The notes: generated from the sequence alone by a model not told the origin. Counted from the first letter of the stretch, positions 23,908 through 32,093 are shown. The stretch is 34,125 bases of DNA from Deltaproteobacteria bacterium (GCA_005879315.1 VBLC01000087.1:1-34125); one strand, 5' to 3'. Numbers and translations: made by a program.

Positions 23908-25182
23908 ATGGCCGAACAGACGCCCGCCCCACGCATCCTCTATATCGAAGACAACCCGGAGAGCCGGGCGCTGGTGCGCAATGTGCTCGAGGCGCGCGGA
24001 TTCGATGTGCTGGAGGCGAGCGACGGCATCGCCGGCATCGACCTCGCCATCTCGGCCCATCCTGACCTGATCCTCTGCGACATCGAGATGCCCGGCATCG
24101 ACGGCTACGAGACCGCGACGCGGCTGCGCTCCTACCGCGGTCTCGATCAGTGCCCGATCGTGGTGCTCACCTCGCATGGCGACCGCGGCCTCTCCTTGAG
24201 CATCGGCTGCGACGGCTACATCGAGAAGCCGATCGACGTTGCGAGATTTCCCGGCCAGCTGCGCGAGTTCCTCAAGGGCAAGCGCGAGAAGGTGCGCGGC
24301 CCCGAGGAACGCCGCTACCTGCGCGAGTATTCGCAGTCGCTGGTCGAGCGGCTCGAGGCGACCGTGCGCGAGCTGACCGCGGCCAACTCGCGGCTGCGCG
24401 CGGCGGCCCGGAGCAAGACCGAGTTCATGCAGAACCTCTCGCACGAGCTGGCGACGCCGCTCACGCCCATCGCGGGATATCTGAAGATCCTCCGCGCCGG
24501 GAAGACGGGGCCGGTCAACGAGGCCCAGCAGAAGATCGTCGATTCCATGCAGCTCGCGGCCGAGCGGCTGTCGCGGACCATCGACAATCTCGTCGATTTC
24601 GCAACGCTGGAGAGCGGCGGGTACGCCATCCAGCGCGACTTCTTCGACCCGCAGGAGCTGGCCCGCGCGGTCATCGACGAGGAGAAGCCCAAGGCCAAGG
24701 CGCGGCGGATCACGCTCGAGCTGACGGCCGAGCCGACCGACCCGGGCTGGGGCGACGAGCGCAAGCTCAAGCAGGCCGTCGGCAACCTGATCGACAACGC
24801 CATCAAGTTCAGCCCGCACGGCAGCAGCGTGCTTCTGCGGGTGAGCGGCGATGCGCTGCGGCTCGACTTCGAGGTCTATGATCAGGGCGAGGGATTGCTC
24901 GCCGACGAAGCGGAGAAAGTGTTCGATCCTTTCTTCCACGCCGATCGAGTCGGCGATGAGCGCGCGCCCGGAGCCGGCCTCGGCTTGCCCGTCGCCAAGC
25001 AGGTCGTCGAGGCGCACGGCGGCCACATCTGGGCGGAGAGCCCTCCCAAGAACCAACCCGACTCGCGCCACCACTTCTCCGGCGCCAAGGTGGCATTCTG
25101 GATCCCTACCAAGGAGCACGCGCCGGAGCAGCCGCAGCCGACGCCCTTCCCGCAGCCGCTGCCCGAGGGCGGGACCTCGTAA
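23908..25182 (+). CDS. Receiver-histidine kinase hybrid (REC-HisKA-HATPase)
   Basis: 424 residues with no membrane segment, so cytoplasmic. Residues 8-120 are a receiver domain with acidic pair in YIEDN, phospho-acceptor Asp58 in LILCDIEMPG, Thr88 and Lys107 (IEKP). A coiled linker (130-170) leads to the HisKA H-box FMQNLSHELATPL with His179. The ATPase domain shows the N box GNLIDNAIKFSP (292-303), DQGEGL and the G2 box GAGLGLPVAKQVVEAHGG. The normal Arg in the H-box (HELRTP) is Ala. The C-terminus is a Pro/Gln tail. A receiver before the kinase suggests its activity is switched by another kinase. The ATG at 23908 is chosen by the domain edge; one at 23848 is possible. It ends 4 bp before mnmA. 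Confidence 0.93.
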   Translation: MAEQTPAPRILYIEDNPESRALVRNVLEARGFDVLEASDGIAGIDLAISAHPDLILCDIEMPGIDGYETATRLRSYRGLDQCPIVVLTSHGDRGLSLSIGCDGYIEKPIDVARFPGQLREFLKGKREKVRGPEERRYLREYSQSLVERLEATVRELTAANSRLRAAARSKTEFMQNLSHELATPLTPIAGYLKILRAGKTGPVNEAQQKIVDSMQLAAERLSRTIDNLVDFATLESGGYAIQRDFFDPQELARAVIDEEKPKAKARRITLELTAEPTDPGWGDERKLKQAVGNLIDNAIKFSPHGSSVLLRVSGDALRLDFEVYDQGEGLLADEAEKVFDPFFHADRVGDERAPGAGLGLPVAKQVVEAHGGHIWAESPPKNQPDSRHHFSGAKVAFWIPTKEHAPEQPQPTPFPQPLPEGGTS

Positions 25183-25186
25183 ACAG

Positions 25187-26236
25187 ATGATCTCGATGAT
25201 CGCCATGAGCGGCGGGGTTGACTCGAGCGTCGCCGCCGCGCTGACCGCAGAGCGGCGCGGGCGCGATCGCTGCGCGGGCGTGGCGATGCGGCTCTACTCA
25301 GTCGCCGAGGGCGAGAAGCGCTCGGGCCGGACCTGCTGCGCGCCGGACGATCTCTACGATGCGCGGCGCGCGGCGGCCGCGCTCGGCATCCGCTTCTACG
25401 TCTACGACGGCCAGGAGCGCTTTCGCGAGCAGGTCATCGAGCCCTTCGTCCGGGACTATGCGCGCGGCGAGACCCCCAATCCCTGCGTGCGCTGCAACGA
25501 CCACGTCAAGTTCGACTGGCTGCTCGACCGTGCGCGCCGGCTGGGCGCGGGCGAGCTCGTCACCGGACACTACGCGCGGGTGGACTTCGTCGATGGACGT
25601 CATCGACTGCTGCGCGCGCTCGATCAGTCGAAGGACCAGAGCTACTTCCTCCACGGGCTTTCGCAAGAGGAGTTGGCGATGGTCCGCTTTCCCCTCGGCG
25701 AGCTGAGCAAGCCGCGAGTGCGGGCCATCGCGCGCGAGCGCGGGCTGCCGAATGCCGACAAGCGGGAGAGCATGGAGATCTGCTTCGTCGGCGACGAACC
25801 GCTGGCCGGGTTTCTCGAGAAGCACGGCGTCGAGGCGGCGCGAGGAGAGATCGTCGATCTGTCGGGGCGAGTGCTCGGCGAGCATTCCGGAGTGCATCGG
25901 TTCACGGTAGGCCAGCGGCGCGGAATCAGTGTGTCGCACCGGCTGCCGCTCTACGTGGCGGCGATCGACGCCGCGCGCAGGCAGGTTGTGGTCGGACCGC
26001 GTGGGGAAGCGGTGCGGCGTTCCTTCTCGATCAGCCAGCCCAGCTGGGTCCAGGAAGCGCCTTCGCGCGAACTTAGCTGCGAGGTGCGTGTCCGTCACCG
26101 CGGCCAGCCGCTCTCCTGCGTCGTCGAAGGCGATCGGGTCAGGCTGGATGCGCCGGCCGTCGGCGTCGCCCCGGGCCAGAGCGCGGTCTTCTATCGCGGC
26201 GAAGAAGTCCTCGGCGGCGGCCGGATCGACGCCTGA
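25187..26236 (+). CDS. mnmA: tRNA-specific 2-thiouridylase MnmA
   Basis: 349 residues. It makes 2-thiouridine at wobble position 34 of tRNAs for Lys, Glu and Gln. The PP-loop SGGVDSS is at residues 8-14. The thiolation cysteines are Cys100 (TPNPCVRCN) and Cys199 (MEICFVGDE), matching the E. coli pair in spacing; SKDQSYFLHGL and HSGVHRFTVGQRRGI are also family hallmarks, and the C-terminal beta-barrel is complete. The ATG at 25187 follows the kinase stop by 4 bp; two further in-frame ATGs (25196, 25205) are close, but only the first keeps the usual N-terminal strand. No clear Shine-Dalgarno at ideal distance, so translation may depend on coupling to the kinase gene. Convergent with the next gene, 5 bp between stops. 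Confidence 0.95.
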   Translation: MISMIAMSGGVDSSVAAALTAERRGRDRCAGVAMRLYSVAEGEKRSGRTCCAPDDLYDARRAAAALGIRFYVYDGQERFREQVIEPFVRDYARGETPNPCVRCNDHVKFDWLLDRARRLGAGELVTGHYARVDFVDGRHRLLRALDQSKDQSYFLHGLSQEELAMVRFPLGELSKPRVRAIARERGLPNADKRESMEICFVGDEPLAGFLEKHGVEAARGEIVDLSGRVLGEHSGVHRFTVGQRRGISVSHRLPLYVAAIDAARRQVVVGPRGEAVRRSFSISQPSWVQEAPSRELSCEVRVRHRGQPLSCVVEGDRVRLDAPAVGVAPGQSAVFYRGEEVLGGGRIDA

Positions 26237-26241
26237 GCTTT

Positions 26242-26763
26242 TCAGGCCGTCGCAGGCTCAGTCCGGGCGCTGCTGCCGAACTGAAGCGCCTTTGCCGCCT
26301 GGCCGAGGGCATCGACCAGATGCACGCGCACTTGCCGCGCCAGCTTGCGCGGCAGCCGGAGCACCTTGAGGCAGTCGAGCGCCGCGGGCGCGTCGTACCT
26401 GGCCAGCACCAGCGAAGAGAGCACCGCCTGGGCGCGCGGATCGACCGGCCAGTCACCGCACTCCCAGTAGCCGACGAAGTCCTCGGGCACATCGAGCAGC
26501 TCGGCCAGATCTCGCGGCTCCAGCTGCAGCGCGCGCCGCAGGAACTTGAACGCCTCCGCGCCGCGCAATCCAGCCTTGGCCAGCTCGACCGCCACCCGCA
26601 GCTCGAAGAGCTTCAGGTCATGTCCCTGGATGACGACCTCGCCGCAAGCCTCGCAGCGCGTGGCCGGCACTGCGGCCGTGAAGGCATGGCCGCACACCTC
26701 CATGCTGTCGTCGAGAGTCACCGGGACGACCTTGTCCCGCTGACAGCGCAGGCACCCCGCCAT
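26242..26763 (-). CDS. MqsA-like zinc-finger/HTH protein
   Basis: 173 residues. The N-terminal domain has two Cys pairs, CLRC (4-7) and CEAC (37-40), which should bind zinc as in YgiT/MqsA. A helix-turn-helix of the XRE type lies at about 78-122 (LQLEPRDLAELLDVPEDFVGYWECG split by eye; PVDPRAQAVLSSL after it). MqsA normally is an antitoxin and repressor paired with the toxin MqsR, but no small toxin gene is adjacent; the flanking genes are both tRNA thiolases. It is therefore more likely a stand-alone regulator. The ATG at 26763 has GGGAGG a few bases upstream. The C-terminal about 50 residues beyond the HTH are additional and of unknown role. Confidence 0.8.
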   Translation of the reverse strand: MAGCLRCQRDKVVPVTLDDSMEVCGHAFTAAVPATRCEACGEVVIQGHDLKLFELRVAVELAKAGLRGAEAFKFLRRALQLEPRDLAELLDVPEDFVGYWECGDWPVDPRAQAVLSSLVLARYDAPAALDCLKVLRLPRKLARQVRVHLVDALGQAAKALQFGSSARTEPATA

Positions 26764-26833
26764 CGCCCCTCCCGCCACCGCTCGCCCGGCCGGTCGAGGG
26801 AAGAGTGTGAACTGCGTTTCCTCTGCGCAACTG

Positions 26834-27643
26834 TCAGGCGGTGAGCGGACCCGGGGCGGCGCAATCGTCGCCGTCGATCCAGGGGTCGCGGCCCCGCTCC
26901 TCGCGGAGCAAGCGGGGATCGAGCAGGTGCGCGGGCATGACGTTGCCCATCGCTCCGAACAACGAGCTGCGCACGCCGGGATGCTCGCGCGAAAGCTCAT
27001 CGAGGAGCCGCTTGATCCGCTTCCTCATCAGATTTTCCTGCGAGCCGCACAGGTCGCAGGGGATGAGCGGAAATCGCTGCTCCTCCGCGAACTGCGCGAT
27101 CTCGCTCTCCGCCGCAGAGCAGAGGGGCCGGATGACGACGTTGCGGCCGTCGTCTGCGATGAGCCGCGGCGGCATCGAGCGGATCTTTCCTGCGAAGAGC
27201 ATGGAGAGGAGGAGCGACTCGATCAGATCGTCGCGGTGGTGGCCGAGCGCGATCTTGTTGCAGCCGTGCGACTGCGCCGCGCCATAGAGAATGCCGCGGC
27301 GCAGCCGGGAGCACACCGAGCACGCCGTCTTCCCTTCGGGCACGAGACGCTTCACCACCGAGTACGTGTCCTCGCGCAGCATGAGGACTTCGACGTCCCG
27401 CGAACGCAGGTACGACTCGAGTTGCGCCGCGGGGAAACCCGGATGACCCTGATCGAGGTTGCAGGCCAGGAGCGAGAACCTCACCGGCGCGCTCCGCTGC
27501 AGCGCCTGCAGCAGGTGGAGCAGGGTGAAGGAATCCTTTCCGCCCGAAACGCCGACGAGGATGCGGTCGCCGTCTTCGATCATGCGGAAGTCGGCGATGG
27601 CGCGACCCGCCTGGTGGAGAAGCTTTTTTTCCAGCCTGGACAT
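26834..27643 (-). CDS. ttcA: tRNA 2-thiocytidine(32) synthetase TtcA
   Basis: 269 residues. It thiolates C32 of certain tRNAs using ATP and a [4Fe-4S] cluster. Visible are MIEDGDRILVGVSGGKDS with PP-loop SGGKDS at 33-38, CSVC (108-111) and PCDLCGSQ (195-202) providing cluster cysteines, GHHRDD, and the conserved RPL and PRLIADDG. The ATG at 27643 keeps the full conserved N-terminus but has no Shine-Dalgarno. Only 23 bp separate it from the start of the divergent ferredoxin-MBL gene, so promoters must overlap coding sequence or the mRNAs are leaderless. The first codons contain a run of seven A (27624-27630). Confidence 0.95.
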   Translation of the reverse strand: MSRLEKKLLHQAGRAIADFRMIEDGDRILVGVSGGKDSFTLLHLLQALQRSAPVRFSLLACNLDQGHPGFPAAQLESYLRSRDVEVLMLREDTYSVVKRLVPEGKTACSVCSRLRRGILYGAAQSHGCNKIALGHHRDDLIESLLLSMLFAGKIRSMPPRLIADDGRNVVIRPLCSAAESEIAQFAEEQRFPLIPCDLCGSQENLMRKRIKRLLDELSREHPGVRSSLFGAMGNVMPAHLLDPRLLREERGRDPWIDGDDCAAPGPLTA

Positions 27644-27666
27644 GGGCGCGGAGTTACACCATCCGC

Positions 27667-28509
27667 ATGGCGCAGCTCAATCTCCGTCTGCCGGAAAATG
27701 CTCCCGGCGAGCTCTTCGTCGACGAGACCTGCATCGACTGTGACACCTGTCGCGAGCTTGCGCCCGAGACTTTCGGCAGCACCTCTTCCGGCCAGGCCTA
27801 TGTCCTGCGTCAGCCGCCAGACGAGAGCTCGTGGCGCCGCGCGCTGCAGGCGGTGGTGAGCTGTCCGACGGCGTCGATCGGCGCTGAGCGCAGCGCGAAG
27901 GAGGCGGCGCGGGACCTGCCGGTGCAGCTGGAGGGGCCCGTCTACCGCTGCGGCTATTCCGCGGAGTCGTCCTACGGGGCGCAGAGCTATTTCCTCCGCC
28001 GCGACGACGGAAACATTCTCGTCGATTCGCCTCGCGCCGCTGCTCCGCTCCTCAAGCGGCTCGCCGAGATGGGCGGTGTGCGACGGCTGTTCTTGACCCA
28101 CCAGGACGACGTCGCCGACCACGCGGAGTTCCGCGCCCGCTTCGGCTGCGAGCGCATCATCCACCGCGACGACGACCACATCGGCGCCGAAGTCCGGCTG
28201 GAAGGCGAGCGCGAGATTGCCGCCGGCGTGCGCGCCATTCCCGTGCCGGGGCACACTCGCGGCAGCTGCGCGCTTCTCGTCGACGAGAGATACCTCTTCA
28301 CCGGCGATCACCTCTGGGCGGACGATCGAGGGCAGCTCGGGATGGGCCGCGGAGTCTGCTGGTATTCCTGGAGCGAGCAGAAGAAGTCCCTCGCTCGACT
28401 GCTCGAGTACCGATTCGATTGGGTCCTGCCCGGCCACGGCCGCTCGCTGCATCTGGCGCAGCCGCGCATGCGCGAGGAAGTCGAAAAGCTACACCGCCGC
28501 CTTGGCTGA
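27667..28509 (+). CDS. Ferredoxin / metallo-beta-lactamase-fold fusion protein
   Basis: 280 residues. Residues about 15-75 form a single-cluster ferredoxin: CIDCDTC (Cys22, 25, 28) and a distant SCP (Cys66), ligands for one 4Fe-4S or 3Fe-4S cluster. Residues about 95-275 are an MBL-fold hydrolase with metal motif THQDDVADH (144-152), in which the classic HxHxDH is replaced by H-x-D-D-x2-D-H, then GHTRGS (His196), GDHLW (Asp214) and PGHGRS (His257). A similar variant motif occurs in plant and cyanobacterial MBL relatives, from memory. Reaction unknown: hydrolase, or redox enzyme with electrons from the ferredoxin domain. Cytoplasmic; no signal. Divergent from ttcA by 23 bp; its 3' end overlaps the asparaginase gene by 21 bp. 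Confidence 0.9.
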   Translation: MAQLNLRLPENAPGELFVDETCIDCDTCRELAPETFGSTSSGQAYVLRQPPDESSWRRALQAVVSCPTASIGAERSAKEAARDLPVQLEGPVYRCGYSAESSYGAQSYFLRRDDGNILVDSPRAAAPLLKRLAEMGGVRRLFLTHQDDVADHAEFRARFGCERIIHRDDDHIGAEVRLEGEREIAAGVRAIPVPGHTRGSCALLVDERYLFTGDHLWADDRGQLGMGRGVCWYSWSEQKKSLARLLEYRFDWVLPGHGRSLHLAQPRMREEVEKLHRRLG

Positions 28510-29445
28510 GGACATGCCCTCGCGGATGAAGGCGCGCGACATGCGCGGGGTGTTGTAGGCCCAGCCGAGCCTGCCGTCGGGGCCGGCGATGATGATGCCG
28601 CCGTCGCCGTGGGCCCGCTCGCGCAAGAGTCCGACGGCGGCGATGGCGGCCGCGCGCGGGGAGTCTCCCTCGCGGACGCGAAGGCAGGCGGCCCGGGCCA
28701 GCGTCACCTTGAGGATCGCTTCGCCCAGGCCGGTCGAGCTGGCCGCAGCTTCGTGATCGTCGGCGTAGGTTCCCGCGCCGATGATCGGAGTGTCGCCCAC
28801 GCGGCCTGGCCGCTTGTACATCGTGCCGCCCGTCGAGCTGCAGGCTGCGAGGTGGCCGTGCGCATCGACGGCCACCGCGCCGATGGTTCCGATCTTCTTG
28901 CGCACGCTGTCGGCGCCGAGCTTCTGCGCCTGCTCGTGCAGCTCCTCCCAGCGGGCGCGCTGCCGCGGCGTGATCAGCGAGGCGTTCTCGACCTGAGGGA
29001 TGCCGCTCTCCCGGGCGAAGACCTCGGCGCCGGGCCCGCAGATCAGCACGTGGGGCGTGTCGTCGCAGACGCGGCGGGCGGCGAGGATGGGGTTCTGGAT
29101 GGTCTTGACGCAAGCGACGGCTCCCGCGCGCAGCGTCGTGCCGTCCATGCAGCTCGCGTCGAGCTCGACCTCGCCCGCGCTGGTCAGGGCGGCGCCGGTG
29201 CCGGCGTTGAACTGCGGATCGTCCTCGAGCACCAGCGCTGCGGCCTGGGCGGCGTCGAGCGGGGAGCCGCCCTGCAAAAGGACGCGCAGCCCCGCCTCCG
29301 CGGCGCGCTTCGTGCCGGCAAAATAGAGCGCGGGATCGTCCTCGACGCGCGTGCCCGCGCCGCCGTGCACCAGCACCGCCGGACCGCCTCTTCTGTCGAG
29401 CAGCCGGTCGAACTCCGCCTTCGTCAGCTCGCCTGCGTAAGACAT
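28489..29445 (-). CDS. Isoaspartyl peptidase / plant-type L-asparaginase (Ntn hydrolase)
   Basis: 318 residues, usual length for the asparaginase-2 family. It self-cleaves in front of a Thr, here Thr187 in KKIGTIGAVAVD, to give alpha and beta chains. Other hallmarks: AVLVHGGAGT near the N-terminus, QFNAGTGAALTSAGEVELDASCMDG, NPILAARRV, SSTGGTMYKRPGRVGDTPIIGAGTYAD split by eye, and a late GDGGIIIAGPDGRLGWAYNTPRM. It would hydrolyse beta-aspartyl dipeptides and/or asparagine. No Sec signal is evident, so cytoplasmic processing is likely. The ATG at 29445 keeps about 20 residues ahead of the conserved domain; Shine-Dalgarno is weak. Divergent from the thiolase operon (102 bp between starts); the 3' end overlaps the MBL gene tail by 21 bp. 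Confidence 0.93.
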   Translation of the reverse strand: MSYAGELTKAEFDRLLDRRGGPAVLVHGGAGTRVEDDPALYFAGTKRAAEAGLRVLLQGGSPLDAAQAAALVLEDDPQFNAGTGAALTSAGEVELDASCMDGTTLRAGAVACVKTIQNPILAARRVCDDTPHVLICGPGAEVFARESGIPQVENASLITPRQRARWEELHEQAQKLGADSVRKKIGTIGAVAVDAHGHLAACSSTGGTMYKRPGRVGDTPIIGAGTYADDHEAAASSTGLGEAILKVTLARAACLRVREGDSPRAAAIAAVGLLRERAHGDGGIIIAGPDGRLGWAYNTPRMSRAFIREGMSSAKAAV

Positions 29446-29518
29446 CGCGCGTGGGCATACGACGGAACACTCCGAGCCGCAACGCCGGTGCTTGACAGGT
29501 TCCGATCGGTTATGAATC

Positions 29519-29543
29519 TCCTCCGCACCCCAACTGCGGAGGA
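29519..29543 (+). promoter_or_regulatory. Perfect 9-bp inverted repeat covering the thiolase ribosome-binding site
   Basis: TCCTCCGCA (29519-29527) and TGCGGAGGA (29535-29543) are perfect complements around a 7-nt loop. The right arm contains the GGAGGA Shine-Dalgarno, 4 nt before the ATG at 29548. As RNA it would close the ribosome-binding site; as DNA it is a 25-bp palindrome suited to a dimeric regulator. It lies 21 bp downstream of a TTGACA box (29492-29497). Confidence 0.6.
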
Positions 29544-29547
29544 CCCC

Positions 29548-30732
29548 ATGGCGGGAAAGCAGGTGGTCATCGTCGGAGCGGCGCGCACGCCGGTCGGCGC
29601 TTTTCTCGGCTCGCTCGCCTCCGTTCCTGCTCCGCGGCTGGGCGCGGCCGCCATCAAGGCCGCGCTCGAGCGCGCGGGAGTGAAACCGGAAGAAGTGAAG
29701 ACGGTCTTCATGGGCGAAGTGCTGCAGGGCGGCGTCGGGCAGGCGCCCGCGCGGCAGGCCGCCCTCTATGCGGGCATCCCCAAGACCGTCCCCTGCGTGA
29801 CCGTGAACAAAGTGTGCGGCTCGGGCCTCGAGTCGGTGATCGAGGCGGCTCGGATCATCGCGCTGGGCGAGGCGGACGTGGTGGTGGCGGGCGGCATGGA
29901 ATCGATGTCGAACGCGCCGTACTTCTCGCATTCCCTCCGCACCGGCGCGCGCATGGGAAACGTCGAGTTCAAGGACCTGATGATCCACGACGGCCTCTGG
30001 GATCCGTACAACGACATGCACATGGGCATGTGCGGCGAGAAATGCGCGGCCGACATGGGCTTCTCGCGCAGCGCCCAGGACGAGTACGCGCGGGAGAGCA
30101 CGCTGCGCGCGCAGAAGGCCCAGGCCGCGGGCGCGTTCAAGGCGGAAATCACGCCGGTGGAGCTCGTCGACAAGAAGGGCAACAAGACGCTGGTCGAAGA
30201 GGACGAGGGTCCCAAGCTCGCCCGCCCCGACAAGATCGCCTCGCTCAAGCCCGCCTTCAAGAAGGACGGCACCGTCACCGCAGCCAACGCCTCGAGCATC
30301 AACGACGGCGCTGCCGCTGTAGTGCTGATGAGCGCCGAGCGTGCCAAGCGCGAGGGCCGCGCGGTGCTGGCGCGGCTGGGCGAGTACGGCCACGCTGCGC
30401 GCGATCCGGTCGAGTTCACCATCGCCCCGGCGGATGCCATCAAGCAGGCGCTGGAGCGCGCCAACCTCAGGGCGAGCGACATCGACCTCTGGGAGATCAA
30501 CGAGGCCTTCGCGGTGGTGGCGATGGCCAACAACAAGCTGGTCGGCCTGACAGCCGACAAGGTCAACGTCCGCGGCGGCGCGGTGGTGCTGGGGCATCCC
30601 ATCGGCGCCTCGGGCTGCCGGCTGCTGGTGACGCTGATCTACGCGATGAAGGATCTGAACAAGAAGCGCGGCTGCGCCTCCTTGTGCATCGGCGGTGGCG
30701 AAGGGATCGCTCTCATCGTCGAGAGGGACTGA
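29548..30732 (+). CDS. Acetyl-CoA acetyltransferase (thiolase II)
   Basis: 394 residues, standard for biosynthetic/degradative thiolases of the AtoB/PhaA type. It interconverts two acetyl-CoA and acetoacetyl-CoA. Active residues sit where expected: nucleophile Cys90 in NKVCGSGLES, His350 in GHPIGASG, Cys380 in CIGGGEG, plus GGMESMS and INEAFAVV. The ATG at 29548 has GGAGGA 4 nt upstream, but that site is locked in a perfect hairpin. It is the first gene of a tight operon; the next gene begins 2 bp after the stop. With the CoA-transferase subunits that follow it forms a pathway from acetoacetate through acetoacetyl-CoA to acetyl-CoA, or the reverse. Confidence 0.96.
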   Translation: MAGKQVVIVGAARTPVGAFLGSLASVPAPRLGAAAIKAALERAGVKPEEVKTVFMGEVLQGGVGQAPARQAALYAGIPKTVPCVTVNKVCGSGLESVIEAARIIALGEADVVVAGGMESMSNAPYFSHSLRTGARMGNVEFKDLMIHDGLWDPYNDMHMGMCGEKCAADMGFSRSAQDEYARESTLRAQKAQAAGAFKAEITPVELVDKKGNKTLVEEDEGPKLARPDKIASLKPAFKKDGTVTAANASSINDGAAAVVLMSAERAKREGRAVLARLGEYGHAARDPVEFTIAPADAIKQALERANLRASDIDLWEINEAFAVVAMANNKLVGLTADKVNVRGGAVVLGHPIGASGCRLLVTLIYAMKDLNKKRGCASLCIGGGEGIALIVERD

Positions 30733-30734
30733 GG

Positions 30735-31430
30735 ATGCACAAAGTCGTCAAGGACGCCGACGAGGCCATTCGCGATCTCGCTGACGGCGCGGTGATCTTG
30801 TCGGGGGGCTTCGGCCTTTGCGGCAATCCCGAGAATCTCATCGCCGCCATCCACAAGAAGGGCGTGAAGAACCTCACCATCATCTCCAACAACTGCGGGA
30901 CCACCGACAAGGGCCTGGGGATCCTTTTGCAGAGCAAGCAGGTCCGCAAGATGATCTCCAGCTACGTCGGGGAGAACAAGGAGTTCGAGCGGCAGTACCT
31001 GGCCGGCGAGCTCGAGGTCGAGCTCAATCCGCAGGGCACTCTCGCCGAGCGCATCCGTGCCGGCGGGGCGGGCCTGGGCGGCTTCTTCACGCCGACAGGA
31101 GCCGGGACGCAGATTGCCCAAGGCAAGGAGTCGCGGGTCATCGAAGGCAAGGAGATGATTTTCGAGAAGCCGCTCAAGGCGGACTTCGCCATCGTGCGCG
31201 CCTGGAAAGGCGACAAGTGGGGCAATCTCGTCTTCCGCAAGACCGCCCGGAACTTCTCGCCGATGATGTGCACAGCGGCGCGCGTCACCATCGCCGAGGT
31301 GGAGCACCTGGTCGAGGTGGGCGAGCTCGACCCGGACAAGGTGCACGTGCCCTCCGTCTACGTGAAGCGGATCTTCCAGGGCGGCAATTATCAAAAGTGG
31401 ATCGAGAAGCGCACAGTGAGGCCGGGCTGA
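30735..31430 (+). CDS. 3-oxoacid CoA-transferase subunit A
   Basis: 231 residues, the alpha subunit of a family I CoA-transferase (SCOT, ScoA/AtoD-like). Seen: [21 protein letters not shown], the glycine-rich CoA-binding turn, [57 protein letters not shown] (parts), FFTPTGAGT and [20 protein letters not shown]. The type fits succinyl-CoA:3-ketoacid transferase better than the acetate/butyrate enzymes, but substrate choice is not certain. GAGAGGGA lies 6 nt before the ATG. Its TGA overlaps the ATG of subunit B by 1 bp, so the subunits are coupled for equal synthesis. Confidence 0.95.
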   Translation: MHKVVKDADEAIRDLADGAVILSGGFGLCGNPENLIAAIHKKGVKNLTIISNNCGTTDKGLGILLQSKQVRKMISSYVGENKEFERQYLAGELEVELNPQGTLAERIRAGGAGLGGFFTPTGAGTQIAQGKESRVIEGKEMIFEKPLKADFAIVRAWKGDKWGNLVFRKTARNFSPMMCTAARVTIAEVEHLVEVGELDPDKVHVPSVYVKRIFQGGNYQKWIEKRTVRPG

Positions 31431-32086
31431 TGGCGCTCAAGCGAGAGCAGATCGCCGCGCGCGCGGCGCAGGAGCTGCGGGACGGGATGTACGTCAACCT
31501 CGGGATCGGGCTTCCCACCCAGGTGGCCAACTACGTCGCCAAAGGAATCGACGTCGTCTTCCAGTCGGAGAACGGCATGCTCGGCATCGGCCCCTATCCG
31601 CGGGAGAACGAGATCGATCCCGACTTGATCAACGCCGGCAAGGAGACCGTCACCGAGATCAAAGGCACCGCCTATTTTTCCAGCGCCGATTCATTCGCCA
31701 TGATCCGCGGCGGGCACATCGACGTCGCCATCCTCGGCGCCATGGAAGTGAGCGAGCAGGGCGACCTCGCCAACTGGACCATCCCCGGCAAGGTCGTCAA
31801 AGGGATGGGCGGCGCGATGGACCTGGTGAGCGGCGCCAGGCGCGTCATCGTCGCCATGGAGCAGGTGGCGAGGGATGGATCGAAAAAGATTCTTCAGCAG
31901 TGCAAGCTGCCGCTCACCGGCCGCAAGTGCGTCAACACCATCATCACCGAGCTGGCGGTGATCGAGGTGACGCCGCAGGGTCTGCTCTTGAAAGAGCTGG
32001 CGCCGGGCGTGACCAAGGAAGAAGTGCAGCAGGCGACCGAGCCGAAGCTGCGCATCTCGCCCGAGCTGCGCGAGATGAAGGTATAG
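31430..32086 (+). CDS. 3-oxoacid CoA-transferase subunit B
   Basis: 218 residues, beta subunit of the same family I CoA-transferase. The catalytic glutamate that forms the CoA thioester is Glu47 in [14 protein letters not shown]. Other marks: [41 protein letters not shown] (parts), [18 protein letters not shown]-like segment with MEQ here, and [23 protein letters not shown] (parts). With subunit A and the thiolase it activates acetoacetate by CoA transfer, probably from succinyl-CoA, and splits it to acetyl-CoA. The start codon is the A of the preceding TGA region (TGATG junction). The PilZ gene follows after 7 bp. Confidence 0.95.
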   Translation: MALKREQIAARAAQELRDGMYVNLGIGLPTQVANYVAKGIDVVFQSENGMLGIGPYPRENEIDPDLINAGKETVTEIKGTAYFSSADSFAMIRGGHIDVAILGAMEVSEQGDLANWTIPGKVVKGMGGAMDLVSGARRVIVAMEQVARDGSKKILQQCKLPLTGRKCVNTIITELAVIEVTPQGLLLKELAPGVTKEEVQQATEPKLRISPELREMKV

Positions 32087-32093
32087 TGGTCCG

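Noticed and set aside
26242-27643. Toxin-antitoxin locus at the MqsA-like gene.
   Set aside because: No small toxin-like open frame lies beside it; neighbours are mnmA and ttcA.
29492-29517. TTGACA (29492-29497) with TATGAA (29511-29516) as the thiolase promoter.
   Set aside because: The spacer is only 13 bp, too short for a sigma-70 promoter; the TTGACA may still be a -35 with a poor -10 (around 29514-29520), but I could not support it.
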